Source of the DNA: Selenomonadaceae bacterium UBA2897 | Lineage (GTDB): Bacteria > Bacillota > Negativicutes > Selenomonadales > Selenomonadaceae | Assembly: GCA_002350105.1 (NCBI GenBank) | Contig: DEDT01000039.1 | Coordinates: 91,543-123,662 of the forward strand | Length of the DNA: 32,120 nucleotides | Reading direction: 5' to 3' | Part shown: positions 13,485 to 21,407 of the stretch, piece after piece | Layout of the letters: each line of letters opens with the position of its first letter | How positions within the stretch are numbered: the stretch's first letter is position 1 | The notes under the pieces: model-generated | What the model was told of the DNA's origin: nothing | Database searches by the model: none | The model's input: the letters and a program-made list of their open reading frames with translations, nothing else | Program-made: the position numbers and the translations under genes

Positions 13485-14297
13485 ATGCTTATCAAGCTGG
13501 ATCATAATTTCCACGAGCATCTGACCGAGACCGAGAAAAAAGTCATCAACTTCATCAATATGAATGTGGAGAAAATCGCCTCCATGTCCATCAGCGATGT
13601 GGCGGATGCGACGTTCTCCTCGCCGGCCACCGTCTCGCGCACCATCAAGAAGTGCGGCATCTCCGGCTTTGCCGAGCTGCGCTACCTGCTCGCGCAACAG
13701 CAGGAGACGCGCACGGATGACACCGACGTCAACGAAATTTTCAATAAATCGTTACTCGAGGTCTCGAACACCATCGATCATCTCTCGATCGAGGATATTC
13801 TCTCCGTCGTGAAAGAACTGCGCAGCGCCAGCCGCATCTACCTGCTCTCGCGCGGTCTCTCCGAACATGTAGCGCAGGAACTCGCACTGAAGCTGCAGAT
13901 CCTCGGCTACAACGTCTTCGAGAACTCCGATCCCTCCATCATGCGCGAGGTCACCTCGCATGTGAAGCGCAATGAGCTCGTGATTATCTTCTCGCTCTCG
14001 GGCGAGACACCGGAACTGCTGCGGGCCGCGGAGAACGCCGCCAGCCTCGGCGCGCGCATCGTCTGCATCACCTGCGGTGCCCCGACCGTGCCGCTCGCGC
14101 GCATTGCACAGCTCACCATCTACGGCTACAAGCATCAGCATGTCTCCATCAAGAGCGTCGATGCCACCTCACGCCTGCCGCTCTACGTCATCTCGCGCAT
14201 CCTCGTCGACTACCTGACCATGCAGAAAAATCAGGAGGCCGAGAAAAAGCGCCAGAAGGACGAAGCCTACCGCAAGCAACATTACTTTCAGGTCTGA
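13485..14297 (+). CDS. RpiR-family transcriptional regulator (HTH-SIS)
   Basis: 270 residues. The RpiR-type HTH is at 1-77 (LTETEKKVINFI...MSISDVADATFSSPATVSRTIKKCGISGFAELRYLL) and a SIS sugar-phosphate-binding domain at about 95-245 (SRIYLLSRGLSEHVAQELALKLQILGYNV, IIFSLSGETPELL). It is the only regulator in the locus and is divergent from lacA. It is the likely reader of the four shared palindromes, with a sugar phosphate such as galactose-6- or tagatose-6-phosphate as ligand (inferred). Its promoter has an extended -10 (TGGTACAAT, 13436-13441) and no operator copy, so it seems not to regulate itself through that motif. It takes the place of the DeoR-type LacR of lactic acid bacteria. Confidence 0.92.
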   Translation: MLIKLDHNFHEHLTETEKKVINFINMNVEKIASMSISDVADATFSSPATVSRTIKKCGISGFAELRYLLAQQQETRTDDTDVNEIFNKSLLEVSNTIDHLSIEDILSVVKELRSASRIYLLSRGLSEHVAQELALKLQILGYNVFENSDPSIMREVTSHVKRNELVIIFSLSGETPELLRAAENAASLGARIVCITCGAPTVPLARIAQLTIYGYKHQHVSIKSVDATSRLPLYVISRILVDYLTMQKNQEAEKKRQKDEAYRKQHYFQV

Positions 14298-14312
14298 GAA
14301 AACGATTGCAAA

Positions 14313-14371
14313 AAAAGAGCACGCAGCGGCGTGACACATCGAAACATGTGCCCGCCGTTGCGTGCTCTTTT
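14313..14371. terminator. Terminator of rpiR
   Basis: Long stem AAAGAGCACGCAGCGGCG/CGCCGTTGCGTGCTCTTT with an A/T-rich flank on both sides, between convergent genes. Confidence 0.8.
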
Positions 14372-14406
14372 CCTATTTGCTTTGACCGCCACCTGGAAAC
14401 AAAACA

Positions 14407-14443
14407 GAAAGGCGGCACCCGCGAAAACACGGTGCCACCTTTC
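14407..14443 (-). terminator. Probable terminator of the PHP gene
   Basis: Stem GAAAGGCGGCACC/GGTGCCACCTTTC, 28 nt past the stop codon of the minus-strand gene. The T-tract is short and interrupted. Confidence 0.6.
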
Positions 14444-14470
14444 CAGGCGTCAACGTGCAGAAGCAAGCAA

Positions 14471-15181
14471 TTACTTGCCGATATACGCTTTGAACTTCGC
14501 CACATCGCTGTTAACGACGAGTTCCTCGGGGAACTGCGCCGCCGCGATGAGCTTCTGGCTGTACTCATGCGCGCCCACATCGAGATCGATATGCGCGTCG
14601 CTGCCCATGATGACCTCCGTGCCGAACTCCTTGCAGGCCGCGAGCAGCTTCAGGCCATTCTCCCACGAGCCGGGGCGGCTGCCATTCGGGCGGTACGAGC
14701 TGTTGTTGATTTCCAGCAGCACGTGCTGCTCGCGCGCCGCCTTTGCAATGGCGCGGAAATCCACAGGATAGTAGGGATTGTCGGGATGGCCGATGATGTT
14801 CACGCGCGGGTTGCGCATGGCATTCACGATGGCCTGCGTGTTCTGCTCCTCCGTGCCCGGCTCGATGCAGATGTCGTGCAGGCTGGCGATCGCGTAGTCG
14901 ATGCGGCGCAGATATGCCGCCGAGAGGTCGGTCGAGCCCGCATAGTCGATGATATTGAGCTCAGCGCCCATGACCACATCCACGCCATAGCACTCAGGCC
15001 GCACCACTTTGAAATTACAGAAATAAATCTCCGGGCATGAACCCTCCATGCGCGGCCCGTGCTCAGAGAGTCCCACGAGCTTCAAATGGCGCCGCTCGCC
15101 CATCTCGATCATCTCACGCAACGTGCTGTAGGCATGCCCGCTGGCGATCGTATGCATATGAACATCCAAAAAATCCTGCAT
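14471..15181 (-). CDS. PHP-family phosphoesterase (YcdX-like)
   Basis: 236 residues with the ordered metal-binding motifs of the PHP superfamily: DVHMHT near the N-terminus, LSEHG, GAELN, GHPDN, LEINN and the final GSDAHID. The length and motifs fit the stand-alone YcdX-like hydrolases, trinuclear-metal phosphatases. The substrate is unknown. It lies between the regulator and the Uma2 gene and has its own TATAAT -10 box near 15216, so a role in galactan use is not shown. Confidence 0.88.
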   Translation of the reverse strand: MQDFLDVHMHTIASGHAYSTLREMIEMGERRHLKLVGLSEHGPRMEGSCPEIYFCNFKVVRPECYGVDVVMGAELNIIDYAGSTDLSAAYLRRIDYAIASLHDICIEPGTEEQNTQAIVNAMRNPRVNIIGHPDNPYYPVDFRAIAKAAREQHVLLEINNSSYRPNGSRPGSWENGLKLLAACKEFGTEVIMGSDAHIDLDVGAHEYSQKLIAAAQFPEELVVNSDVAKFKAYIGK

Positions 15182-15261
15182 GTTTCTGCCTCCTGATTTT
15201 CACGCTCAATCAGCCCCATTATACAACGAAATGCGCAAAAAAGAAAACGTTTTATTTATAC

Positions 15262-15287
15262 AAAAAAAGCCCCGCTATGGCGAGACA
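15262..15287 (-). terminator. Possible terminator of the Uma2 gene
   Basis: Short stem CTCGC/GCGGG (with one G-U pair) followed by T7 on the minus strand, 65 nt past the stop codon. Confidence 0.5.
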
Positions 15288-15351
15288 TAGTGATGAACCG
15301 TCCATTTACGAGCAGCCTTGAGCAATCACCATAAAAAAACCAATCGGTACT

Positions 15352-15930
15352 TTACTGAAACGCATCAACGTCCCAAAACAGATCCCGCAGGCTGATGTAG
15401 AAATCTTCATAGAGCGAAACAGGGATATCCTGCGGCGCGGCGGCGCGGTCGTCCGGTTCCATCTCTGCAAGTTCCTCATCCGTATAGCAGGCATACGTCT
15501 CGTGCAGTTCCAGACGGCCGTTTTCCAGGTAATAGACCTCCACCGTCTTGCCCAGCGGCGTGATGAGCCAGTACTCTTTGACCCCGGCCGCTGCGTAATG
15601 GCGCATCTTCGCCCCGCGGTCGTTTTTCATCGTCGAGGGCGAGAGCACCTCCACAACGAGATCCGGCGCACCATGCACGCCGTCTGGCTTGATTTTACTG
15701 CGATCGCAGACAATCATGGCATCGGGAATGTAGCGATTTTCCTCATCCAGGAAAACATCCGTGCCATCGGCGAAAGGCACACACGTTTTGCCCAAAAGAT
15801 AATTCCCTAAAAGCCGTCCCAAATTAAACACGACACGATTATGCGACACGCGCGGCCGCGGCGACATGAGCACCGTCCGCCCCTCAATGCGCTCAACGCG
15901 CGGCGGATCCTGATAAGCCAGATTCTCCAT
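15352..15930 (-). CDS. Uma2-family (PD-(D/E)XK nuclease-like) protein
   Basis: 192 residues of the Uma2/DUF820 family, with the nuclease-fold residues in order: YIPDAMIV (Asp70), APDLVVEVLSPST (Asp90, Glu94) and DRGAKMRHYAAAGVKEYWLI (Lys108). The family is most expanded in cyanobacteria and its role is not established, though a restriction-like nuclease is suspected. A good ribosome-binding site (AAGGGGGAAG) supports the start. It interrupts the sugar locus and looks like a recent addition. Confidence 0.85.
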   Translation of the reverse strand: MENLAYQDPPRVERIEGRTVLMSPRPRVSHNRVVFNLGRLLGNYLLGKTCVPFADGTDVFLDEENRYIPDAMIVCDRSKIKPDGVHGAPDLVVEVLSPSTMKNDRGAKMRHYAAAGVKEYWLITPLGKTVEVYYLENGRLELHETYACYTDEELAEMEPDDRAAAPQDIPVSLYEDFYISLRDLFWDVDAFQ

Positions 15931-16030
15931 ACGAGCTTCCCCCTTATTATCAAGGAATAACTAAAGTATAAATTTTATTCCTGAAGCATATCCATTATAG
16001 CATGGAATGAGAGGCTATTCCATATACATA

Positions 16031-16061
16031 GAACCCGCCCTGCACCAGGCAGGACGGGTTC
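16031..16061 (-). terminator. Terminator of the GH1-2/aldolase/kinase operon
   Basis: Near-perfect stem GAACCCGTCCTGC/GCAGGGCGGGTTC on the minus strand, 120 nt past the kinase stop codon. The tail is only moderately T-rich. Confidence 0.65.
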
Positions 16062-16079
16062 TGCGGCGTCTTGGGAAGG

Positions 16080-16165
16080 ACGCCCAGGGTAAAACATTTG
16101 GGAATTGGGGAATAAATAGGATTGGGAATAAATGGGGAATGTAAGGAATAAGGAAGATGGGGAAA
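16080..16165. repeat. Purine-only low-complexity stretch
   Basis: The plus strand is almost entirely A and G with T, repeating GGGAATAAAT/GGGGAAT-like units and having at least four G3-G4 runs. On the minus strand it is the 3' untranslated part of the kinase mRNA. No gene seen. Confidence 0.6.
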
Positions 16166-16183
16166 TATGGAATAGGATGGGGA

Positions 16184-17110
16184 TCAGAGCCGGGTTACGG
16201 TGATCTGCGGCAGCAGCGTTTTGACTGTATCCTTGCGGACAAAACCGCTCTCCTCCTCCATGGCATTTGCGGTGCCGCAGGCTGCTGCGAGACGCAGCAG
16301 GTCCGTCACAGGGAGATGACGGGCGAAGCCCGCGGCGGCACCCGCCACGAAGGAATCACCAGATCCGACCGGGTTGCGGCACTCGATATGCGGTACCGTG
16401 ACACGGAACAGGCCCTCGCTGCAGCCAGCTATAGAACCGGCTGCGCCGAGCGAGACGACAGCAAGGGGGATGCCATCATCCAGAAATGCCTGCACCTCAC
16501 GGACAACATCGGCCTCGTCTTTGACGGGACGGCCGCGCAGAGCCTCGATCTCATCCTTATTCGGCTTGATAAAGTCTGGCCGGGCCTTGATGCCCTCAGC
16601 CAGGCGCTGGCCGCTCGTGTCCAGCAGGAACTTCCTGCCCGCAGCCTTTGCCTCCTGGCAAAGCGTGGCGTAAAAGTCCACCGGCACACCGCGCGGCAGG
16701 CTGCCCGATGCCACGACGACATCGGCAGTCTTCAGGAGCTGTGTGTACTTCGCCTGGAAGGCCGCAAGCTCCCCCGGCATCACCACCGGACCGGGCTCGA
16801 GAAGCTCGGTCTGGGCACCGTCCTCCGTGATAACCGCGAGGCAGGAACGCGTCTCGCCAGCAGTCTTTACGAAGTCGCCCCTGATGCCGTAGTCCTGTAC
16901 ACGGTCCGCGATGAACTCGCCCGGCTTGCCGCCGAGCCAGCCCGTCACGAGCGTGTCTTCGCCGAGAATGGTATCGACATTGGCCACATGGAGGCCCTTG
17001 CCGCCCGGCGTATTATCAACCGCCGTAACGCGCTGCACCTCACCCTTCTTCAGGTCGGACAGGGTATAACGCTTATCGACGGAAGCATTCAGATTGAGTA
17101 CGAGAATCAT
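16184..17110 (-). CDS. Tagatose-6-phosphate kinase (PfkB family, LacC-like)
   Basis: 308 residues. The start is the ATG at MILVLNLNASVDKRY with GAGG upstream. PfkB signatures are NTPGGKGLHVAN (N-terminal) and PVGSGDSFVAGAAAG (C-terminal, catalytic Asp in GSGD). LacC and 1-phosphofructokinase are hard to separate by sequence. The gene is 23 nt after a tagatose-bisphosphate aldolase and lacAB are near, so phosphorylation of tagatose-6-phosphate to the 1,6-bisphosphate is most likely. Confidence 0.88.
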   Translation of the reverse strand: MILVLNLNASVDKRYTLSDLKKGEVQRVTAVDNTPGGKGLHVANVDTILGEDTLVTGWLGGKPGEFIADRVQDYGIRGDFVKTAGETRSCLAVITEDGAQTELLEPGPVVMPGELAAFQAKYTQLLKTADVVVASGSLPRGVPVDFYATLCQEAKAAGRKFLLDTSGQRLAEGIKARPDFIKPNKDEIEALRGRPVKDEADVVREVQAFLDDGIPLAVVSLGAAGSIAGCSEGLFRVTVPHIECRNPVGSGDSFVAGAAAGFARHLPVTDLLRLAAACGTANAMEEESGFVRKDTVKTLLPQITVTRL

Positions 17111-17133
17111 GGTACAATCCTCTCTGCCGCCAA

Positions 17134-17988
17134 TCAATAGCGGTTCTTGCTGAGGCAAACCTCGATCTTATGCTGCACGACTTTCTTCATGGCCTCTTTG
17201 CCCGGCGTCATGTACTTGCGCGGATCGTTGGCATCCGGATTCTCCTTGAAGAAAGCCTTGACGGCGTTCGAGAACGGGATCTTCAGATCCGTTGCGATGT
17301 TGACCTTGCAGATGCCCAGCGTGATGGCCTTCGAGACGAGCTCATCCGGCACATCGGATGCACCGTGGAGAACCAGAGGAATGTCTACCTTGCTGCGAAT
17401 CTTCTGCAGACGGTCGAAGTCCAGATGCGGACGGCCCTTGTACAGGCCATGCGCCGTGCCGATGGCGACGGCGAGGCTGTCGATGCCCGTCTCCGCCACG
17501 TAGCGGACGGCATCGTCCGGATCCGTGTAGGCACTCTCGGCATCGGAGACCTCAACGTTATCCTCACGACCGACGAGCTTGCCCAGCTCTGCCTCGACCG
17601 TAGCGCCGCAGGTATGGGCGAACTCGACGACCTTCCTGACCTTGGCCACATTCTCCTCGTAGGGCAGGCGGGAAGCATCGATCATGACGCTTCGGCAGCC
17701 GGCGGCAATCGTCGTCTCTATCTGGTCGATATCCTCATGATGATCCAGATGGAAGGACATCGGGATGTCGTACTTCTCCATGGCCGCACCGACGAGCGCG
17801 ATGAGGTAATCTTTGTCGGCGTACGTCACCGTGGACGGCGTAGCGGCGATGATGACCGGGGAACGCATCTCGGCAGCCGTCGTCACGACGACCTGCAGCG
17901 TCTCGAGGTTATGGATATTGAACGCCGGTACCGCGTAATGGCCAGCCTGGGCATCCAAAAGCATCTGTTTCGTGTTGTGCAGTTTCAT
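17134..17988 (-). CDS. Class II D-tagatose-1,6-bisphosphate aldolase (GatY/KbaY type)
   Basis: 284 residues, full length for GatY/KbaY. The zinc ligands are visible in FHLDHHED, IGTAHGLYKG and VLHGASDVPDE, and LVGREDNVEVSDAESAYTDP is typical. It splits tagatose-1,6-bisphosphate into DHAP and glyceraldehyde-3-phosphate. Gram-positive lac operons use the unrelated class I LacD here, so the pathway is a hybrid. Enteric GatY/KbaY need a GatZ/KbaZ partner for full activity; none is seen in this window. Confidence 0.9.
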   Translation of the reverse strand: MKLHNTKQMLLDAQAGHYAVPAFNIHNLETLQVVVTTAAEMRSPVIIAATPSTVTYADKDYLIALVGAAMEKYDIPMSFHLDHHEDIDQIETTIAAGCRSVMIDASRLPYEENVAKVRKVVEFAHTCGATVEAELGKLVGREDNVEVSDAESAYTDPDDAVRYVAETGIDSLAVAIGTAHGLYKGRPHLDFDRLQKIRSKVDIPLVLHGASDVPDELVSKAITLGICKVNIATDLKIPFSNAVKAFFKENPDANDPRKYMTPGKEAMKKVVQHKIEVCLSKNRY

Positions 17989-18027
17989 AGTTCTCTTTCT
18001 CCTTATGCCGGAAGCGGTGCCGCTTCC

Positions 18028-19506
18028 TTATACTTCTCCACTCTCCGAGTGGCTATGGGACAAATTCTGAGTCGCGAAGCTGGTCTGCAGCCCGCCGCTC
18101 ACGGTCAGCATGAGCCGCCGCCGGGCGAAGTCGCCATACCAATGGACGCTCTTTTTCGGGTAACGGTGGCCATCGGCGTAGTCGACGTAGAAAAGGCCAT
18201 AGCGCTTCTCATAGCCGTTCGTCCAGGACATGCAATCCACCAGCGACCAGACGAAGTAGCCACGCACGTCCACGCCATCTTCCATGGCATCGAGCACCGC
18301 CGCGATGTGCTGGCGGATGTAATCGATGCGGTCATCGTCTTCTACCGTACCTTCTTCCAGCGCCTCGCGGCAGCCCAGCCCGTTCTCCGTAATATAGATG
18401 GGCTTGTCGGGGTAATCGCGATGGATACGCATGAGCATATCGTAGAGCCCCTGCGGGAAAATGGACCAATCCCAGTCCGTCGTCGGCACGTCTGTCTTCT
18501 GCAGGCGGCGGCTGATGCCGCGCAGTGCATAGGTCGTCGTGCCGCGCTGGCCGCTGCCGTTGTGGTGCACGACGCTTTCGCCATGCCAGGCCGTACAGAA
18601 GTGACTCGCGTAATAATTGACGCCGAGAAAATCCAGCTGACCAGCCGCCCGCTGCAACGCCTGCCGCTCATCTGCGGTCAGGCTGCAGGGCAAGGGCTTG
18701 CCCTGCAGGATCTCCAATAGGGCCTGCCGCGTCTCCTGCTGCAGCTCCCCCGTGAGCACGAGGTCGAGCAGGAAGCGGTTCGTGAAGGCATCGTCGAGCA
18801 TGGCTGCGTGCTGATCGGCCTCTGTATCCTCATAGGGATATACGGACTCGGCCCGGTGGGCCAGGCCGATCTCTCCCTTACCGCCCATCTGGCGGTAGAG
18901 GTTCACAGCCTGTGCATGGGCGACCAGCTTGCGCGTAAGCGCCTGCAATGCCTTACCGGCGCCCGCCTGCTCCCCTGGCGGGAACAGCCCCGTCACATAG
19001 GCATTGACCGTCTCCGTAACCGGATCCTTAAGCGTCAGCCAGTGATGCACGCGGTCGCCGAAATGCTCGAAGCACAGCTGCGCGTACTGCAGGAAGCGCT
19101 CGGTCGTCAGCGGCTGCAGCCAGCCACCCTGCTCCGCGAGATACGCGGGCAGGTCGAACTGATAGAGCGCCACCCAGGGCTCCACCCCGGAGGTCACGCA
19201 TTCATCGATTACTGCGTCGTAGTATAGCAGACCGGCCGGATTGGGATTTCCTTCCTCATCCAGCAGACGCGTCCAGGAAAAGGAGAGCTCCAAAGCCTGG
19301 ATATGCTGCTGCGCGCAATGGTGAATGTCCTGACGAAAATGATGGTAACTGTCGCTCGCGCGTTCCGCCTGGAAGGTACTGGCTGCGCGATACAACCAGC
19401 GGTCCCAGACACTGGGAAGCCGCCCGCCTTCGCGAACCGCTCCTTCGACCTGATAGGCCGCTGTCGCCGCTCCGAGGATGAACTCCCGCGGTACGGTGCG
19501 TATCAT
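18028..19506 (-). CDS. GH1 6-phospho-beta-glycosidase homolog with altered active site
   Basis: 492 residues, related to the GH1 at 10464-11885. The nucleophile Glu374 (YITENGLG) and phosphate-binding Ser427, Lys434 and Tyr436 (MSWTNGYEKRYG) are present. However, the TFNEP motif of the acid/base is TLKDP (Lys160-Asp161), and the LHHFD motif is LYQFD, losing the sugar-binding His. Activity is therefore doubtful or specialised. About 25 extra residues follow the usual end. It is the first gene of an operon with the aldolase and kinase and carries the shared operator. The ATG nine nt inside an upstream GTG is preferred by its spacing from GGGAG. Confidence 0.88.
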   Translation of the reverse strand: MIRTVPREFILGAATAAYQVEGAVREGGRLPSVWDRWLYRAASTFQAERASDSYHHFRQDIHHCAQQHIQALELSFSWTRLLDEEGNPNPAGLLYYDAVIDECVTSGVEPWVALYQFDLPAYLAEQGGWLQPLTTERFLQYAQLCFEHFGDRVHHWLTLKDPVTETVNAYVTGLFPPGEQAGAGKALQALTRKLVAHAQAVNLYRQMGGKGEIGLAHRAESVYPYEDTEADQHAAMLDDAFTNRFLLDLVLTGELQQETRQALLEILQGKPLPCSLTADERQALQRAAGQLDFLGVNYYASHFCTAWHGESVVHHNGSGQRGTTTYALRGISRRLQKTDVPTTDWDWSIFPQGLYDMLMRIHRDYPDKPIYITENGLGCREALEEGTVEDDDRIDYIRQHIAAVLDAMEDGVDVRGYFVWSLVDCMSWTNGYEKRYGLFYVDYADGHRYPKKSVHWYGDFARRRLMLTVSGGLQTSFATQNLSHSHSESGEV

Positions 19507-19539
19507 GGCTCTCACTCCCTTCTTCCTTTTACGCTTATC

Positions 19540-19592
19540 ATTATAGTTTTTCCGCGCCGCCCTATGTTTTCACCTTTTGGAAATGTTTTCAG
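19540..19592 (-). promoter_or_regulatory. Promoter and putative RpiR operator of the GH1-2/aldolase/kinase operon
   Basis: -10 box TATAAT at 19540-19545, weak -35, palindrome TTGGAAATGTTTTCAG at 19577-19592 centred 39.5 nt upstream, and half-site TGTTTTCAC at 19565-19573, 12 nt before it. Confidence 0.72.
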
Positions 19593-19617
19593 TACCACTG
19601 ACGTATTTTGGTACAGC

Positions 19618-19650
19618 AAAAAAGCCGGCACGCGTTTCTGCGTACCAGCT
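19618..19650 (-). terminator. Terminator of rfbB
   Basis: An 11-bp stem with G-U pairs (AGCTGGTACGC/GCGTGCCGGCT) followed by T6 on the minus strand, shortly after the rfbB stop codon. Confidence 0.85.
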
Positions 19651-19671
19651 TCATGGATAGAACTATGCTTT

Positions 19672-20715
19672 TTAAATTTTTGCGTACTCCAGCACTTCGC
19701 GCTGGCCGTACATGCGCTCATAGTAGCTCTGGTAGTCACCCGAGATGATGTTCAGCCACCAGTCGCGGTTGTCGAGGTACCACTGCACCGTCTTCCTGAT
19801 GCCGTCCTCGAACTTTGTCTCCGGCTCCCAGCCGAGCTCCTCGTGAATCTTCGTCGGGTCGATGGCGTAGCGGCGGTCATGGCCCTTGCGATCCGTCACA
19901 TGCTCGATGAGGCTCTCAGGCTTGCCGAGCTGCGCGAGGATTGTCTTCACGACATCGATGTTCGCGCGCTCGTTATGGCCGCCCACGTTGTAGACCTCGC
20001 CGACCTTGCCCTTGCGCATGATGAGGTCGATGGCGTGACAATGATCCTCGACATAGAGCCAGTCACGCACGTTGAGGCCATCGCCGTAGACCGGCAGCGG
20101 CTTATCATCGAGGGCATTGATGATCATGAGGGGGATGAGCTTCTCCGGGAAGTGGTAGGGGCCGTAGTTGTTCGAGCAGCGCGAAATCGTCGTCGGCACC
20201 TTGTAGGTGCGGTGATAGGCCATGACGAGCAGGTCGGCGCTGGCCTTCGAAGCCGAGTAGGGACTCGACGTATGCAGGTTCGTCTGCTCCGTGAAGAAGA
20301 GATCGGGGCGGTCGAGCGGCAGATCGCCGTAGACCTCATCCGTCGAGACCTGATGGTAGCGGTCGATGCCGTACTTGCGGCAGGCATCAAGCAGCACGCT
20401 CGTCCCGATGATATTCGTCTGCAGGAAGATCTCCGGATTCTCGATGGAGCGGTCCACATGGGACTCCGCCGCGAAGTTCACGACAATGTCCGGCTTCTCC
20501 CGCTCGAAAATCTTGTAGATCGCCTTTCGGTCCGCGATATCCGCCTTGATGAACTTGAAGTTATCCTTCTGCATGAGCGGTTCGAGCGTCTCGAGGTTGC
20601 CCGCATAGGTCAGCTTGTCGACACAGATAATTTTGTCGGCCGGATGTTTTTTATGCTGATAATAGACGAAGTTCGAGCCGATGAAGCCCGCTCCGCCAGT
20701 AACGATAATATTCAT
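19672..20715 (-). CDS. dTDP-glucose 4,6-dehydratase
   Basis: 347 residues of the extended SDR family, with the NAD-binding TGGAGFIGS (6-14), the dehydratase stretch YHQVSTDEVYGDL and the catalytic YSASK. It forms dTDP-4-keto-6-deoxyglucose, the second step toward dTDP-rhamnose and other dTDP-6-deoxysugars for surface polysaccharide. It is last in the order rfbA-rfbC-rfbB and is separated from rfbC by a REP-like element. Confidence 0.95.
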   Translation of the reverse strand: MNIIVTGGAGFIGSNFVYYQHKKHPADKIICVDKLTYAGNLETLEPLMQKDNFKFIKADIADRKAIYKIFEREKPDIVVNFAAESHVDRSIENPEIFLQTNIIGTSVLLDACRKYGIDRYHQVSTDEVYGDLPLDRPDLFFTEQTNLHTSSPYSASKASADLLVMAYHRTYKVPTTISRCSNNYGPYHFPEKLIPLMIINALDDKPLPVYGDGLNVRDWLYVEDHCHAIDLIMRKGKVGEVYNVGGHNERANIDVVKTILAQLGKPESLIEHVTDRKGHDRRYAIDPTKIHEELGWEPETKFEDGIRKTVQWYLDNRDWWLNIISGDYQSYYERMYGQREVLEYAKI

Positions 20716-20732
20716 ATTTTAGCATTCCTCCC

Positions 20733-20815
20733 CAAGACACCCTTCCCCCCTCAGAGAGGGAGGCAAGAACTTCCTGGCCCCCTCTCTGAGGGGGCTGTCA
20801 GCGCAGCTGACTTTA
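20733..20815. repeat. REP-like element between rfbC and rfbB
   Basis: Contains CCCCTCAGAGAGGG and an inverted GGCCCCCTCTCTGAGGGGGC, plus the GTCAGC-TGCGC-like hairpin. Inverted relative to its relative at 8941-8997. It is transcribed within the rfb operon and could process or attenuate the mRNA. Confidence 0.75.
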
Positions 20816-21376
20816 CTCATATACAAAATTCAGGCTCGTGGCAGCGCGCTCCGCGAGCGTCGGCGCCTTCTGATCCTTGTCGGAAAGGATGACCGGCTGA
20901 AGCGGCCACGCGACGGCGATCTGCGGGTCATTCCATGCGATGTTGCCATCGCACTCCGGCGCATAGTAATTGTCCGCCTTGTACTGCACCTCGACGTCGT
21001 CCGTCAGCGTGATGAAGCCATGGGCAAAGCCGCGCGGGATAAAGAGCTGCTTTTTGTTCTCCGCCGAAAGCTCCACGCCGACCCACTGGCCGTACTGCGG
21101 CGACCCTTTGCGGATATCCACGGCCACGTCGAAGATGGCACCGCGCGTGGCGCGCAGGAGCTTGGCCTGGCACATCGGGTTCAGTTGGTAGTGCAGGCCA
21201 CGCAGCGTACCCTTCTGCGCGGAGTAGGACTGGTTGTCCTGTACGAAATTCACGTGGATGCCCGCGGCCTCCAGCTTGCGCTGAGACCAGCTCTCCATGA
21301 ACCAGCCGCGTGCATCGCCAAATACCTGCGGTTCCACGACATAGACACCCTTCAGTTCTGTCTCTGTAACGTTCAA
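20813..21376 (-). CDS. dTDP-4-dehydrorhamnose 3,5-epimerase
   Basis: 187 residues with the cupin epimerase motifs GDARGWFMESWSQ, FVQDNQSYSAQKGTLRGLHYQ (catalytic His) and FIPRGFAHGF. The TTG at 21374-21376 is chosen as start because AGAGGGA lies 5 nt before it and the length fits the family; an earlier TTG at 21418 would overlap rfbA and has no ribosome-binding site. Confidence 0.92.
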   Translation of the reverse strand: MNVTETELKGVYVVEPQVFGDARGWFMESWSQRKLEAAGIHVNFVQDNQSYSAQKGTLRGLHYQLNPMCQAKLLRATRGAIFDVAVDIRKGSPQYGQWVGVELSAENKKQLFIPRGFAHGFITLTDDVEVQYKADNYYAPECDGNIAWNDPQIAVAWPLQPVILSDKDQKAPTLAERAATSLNFVYE

Positions 21377-21407
21377 GATAATCCCTCTCAATACTGTTTT
21401 ATCCTTT

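Noticed and set aside
15241..15256. cre-like AAAACGTTTT upstream of the PHP gene
   Set aside because: The core is palindromic but the outer TG/CA positions do not match a catabolite-response element.
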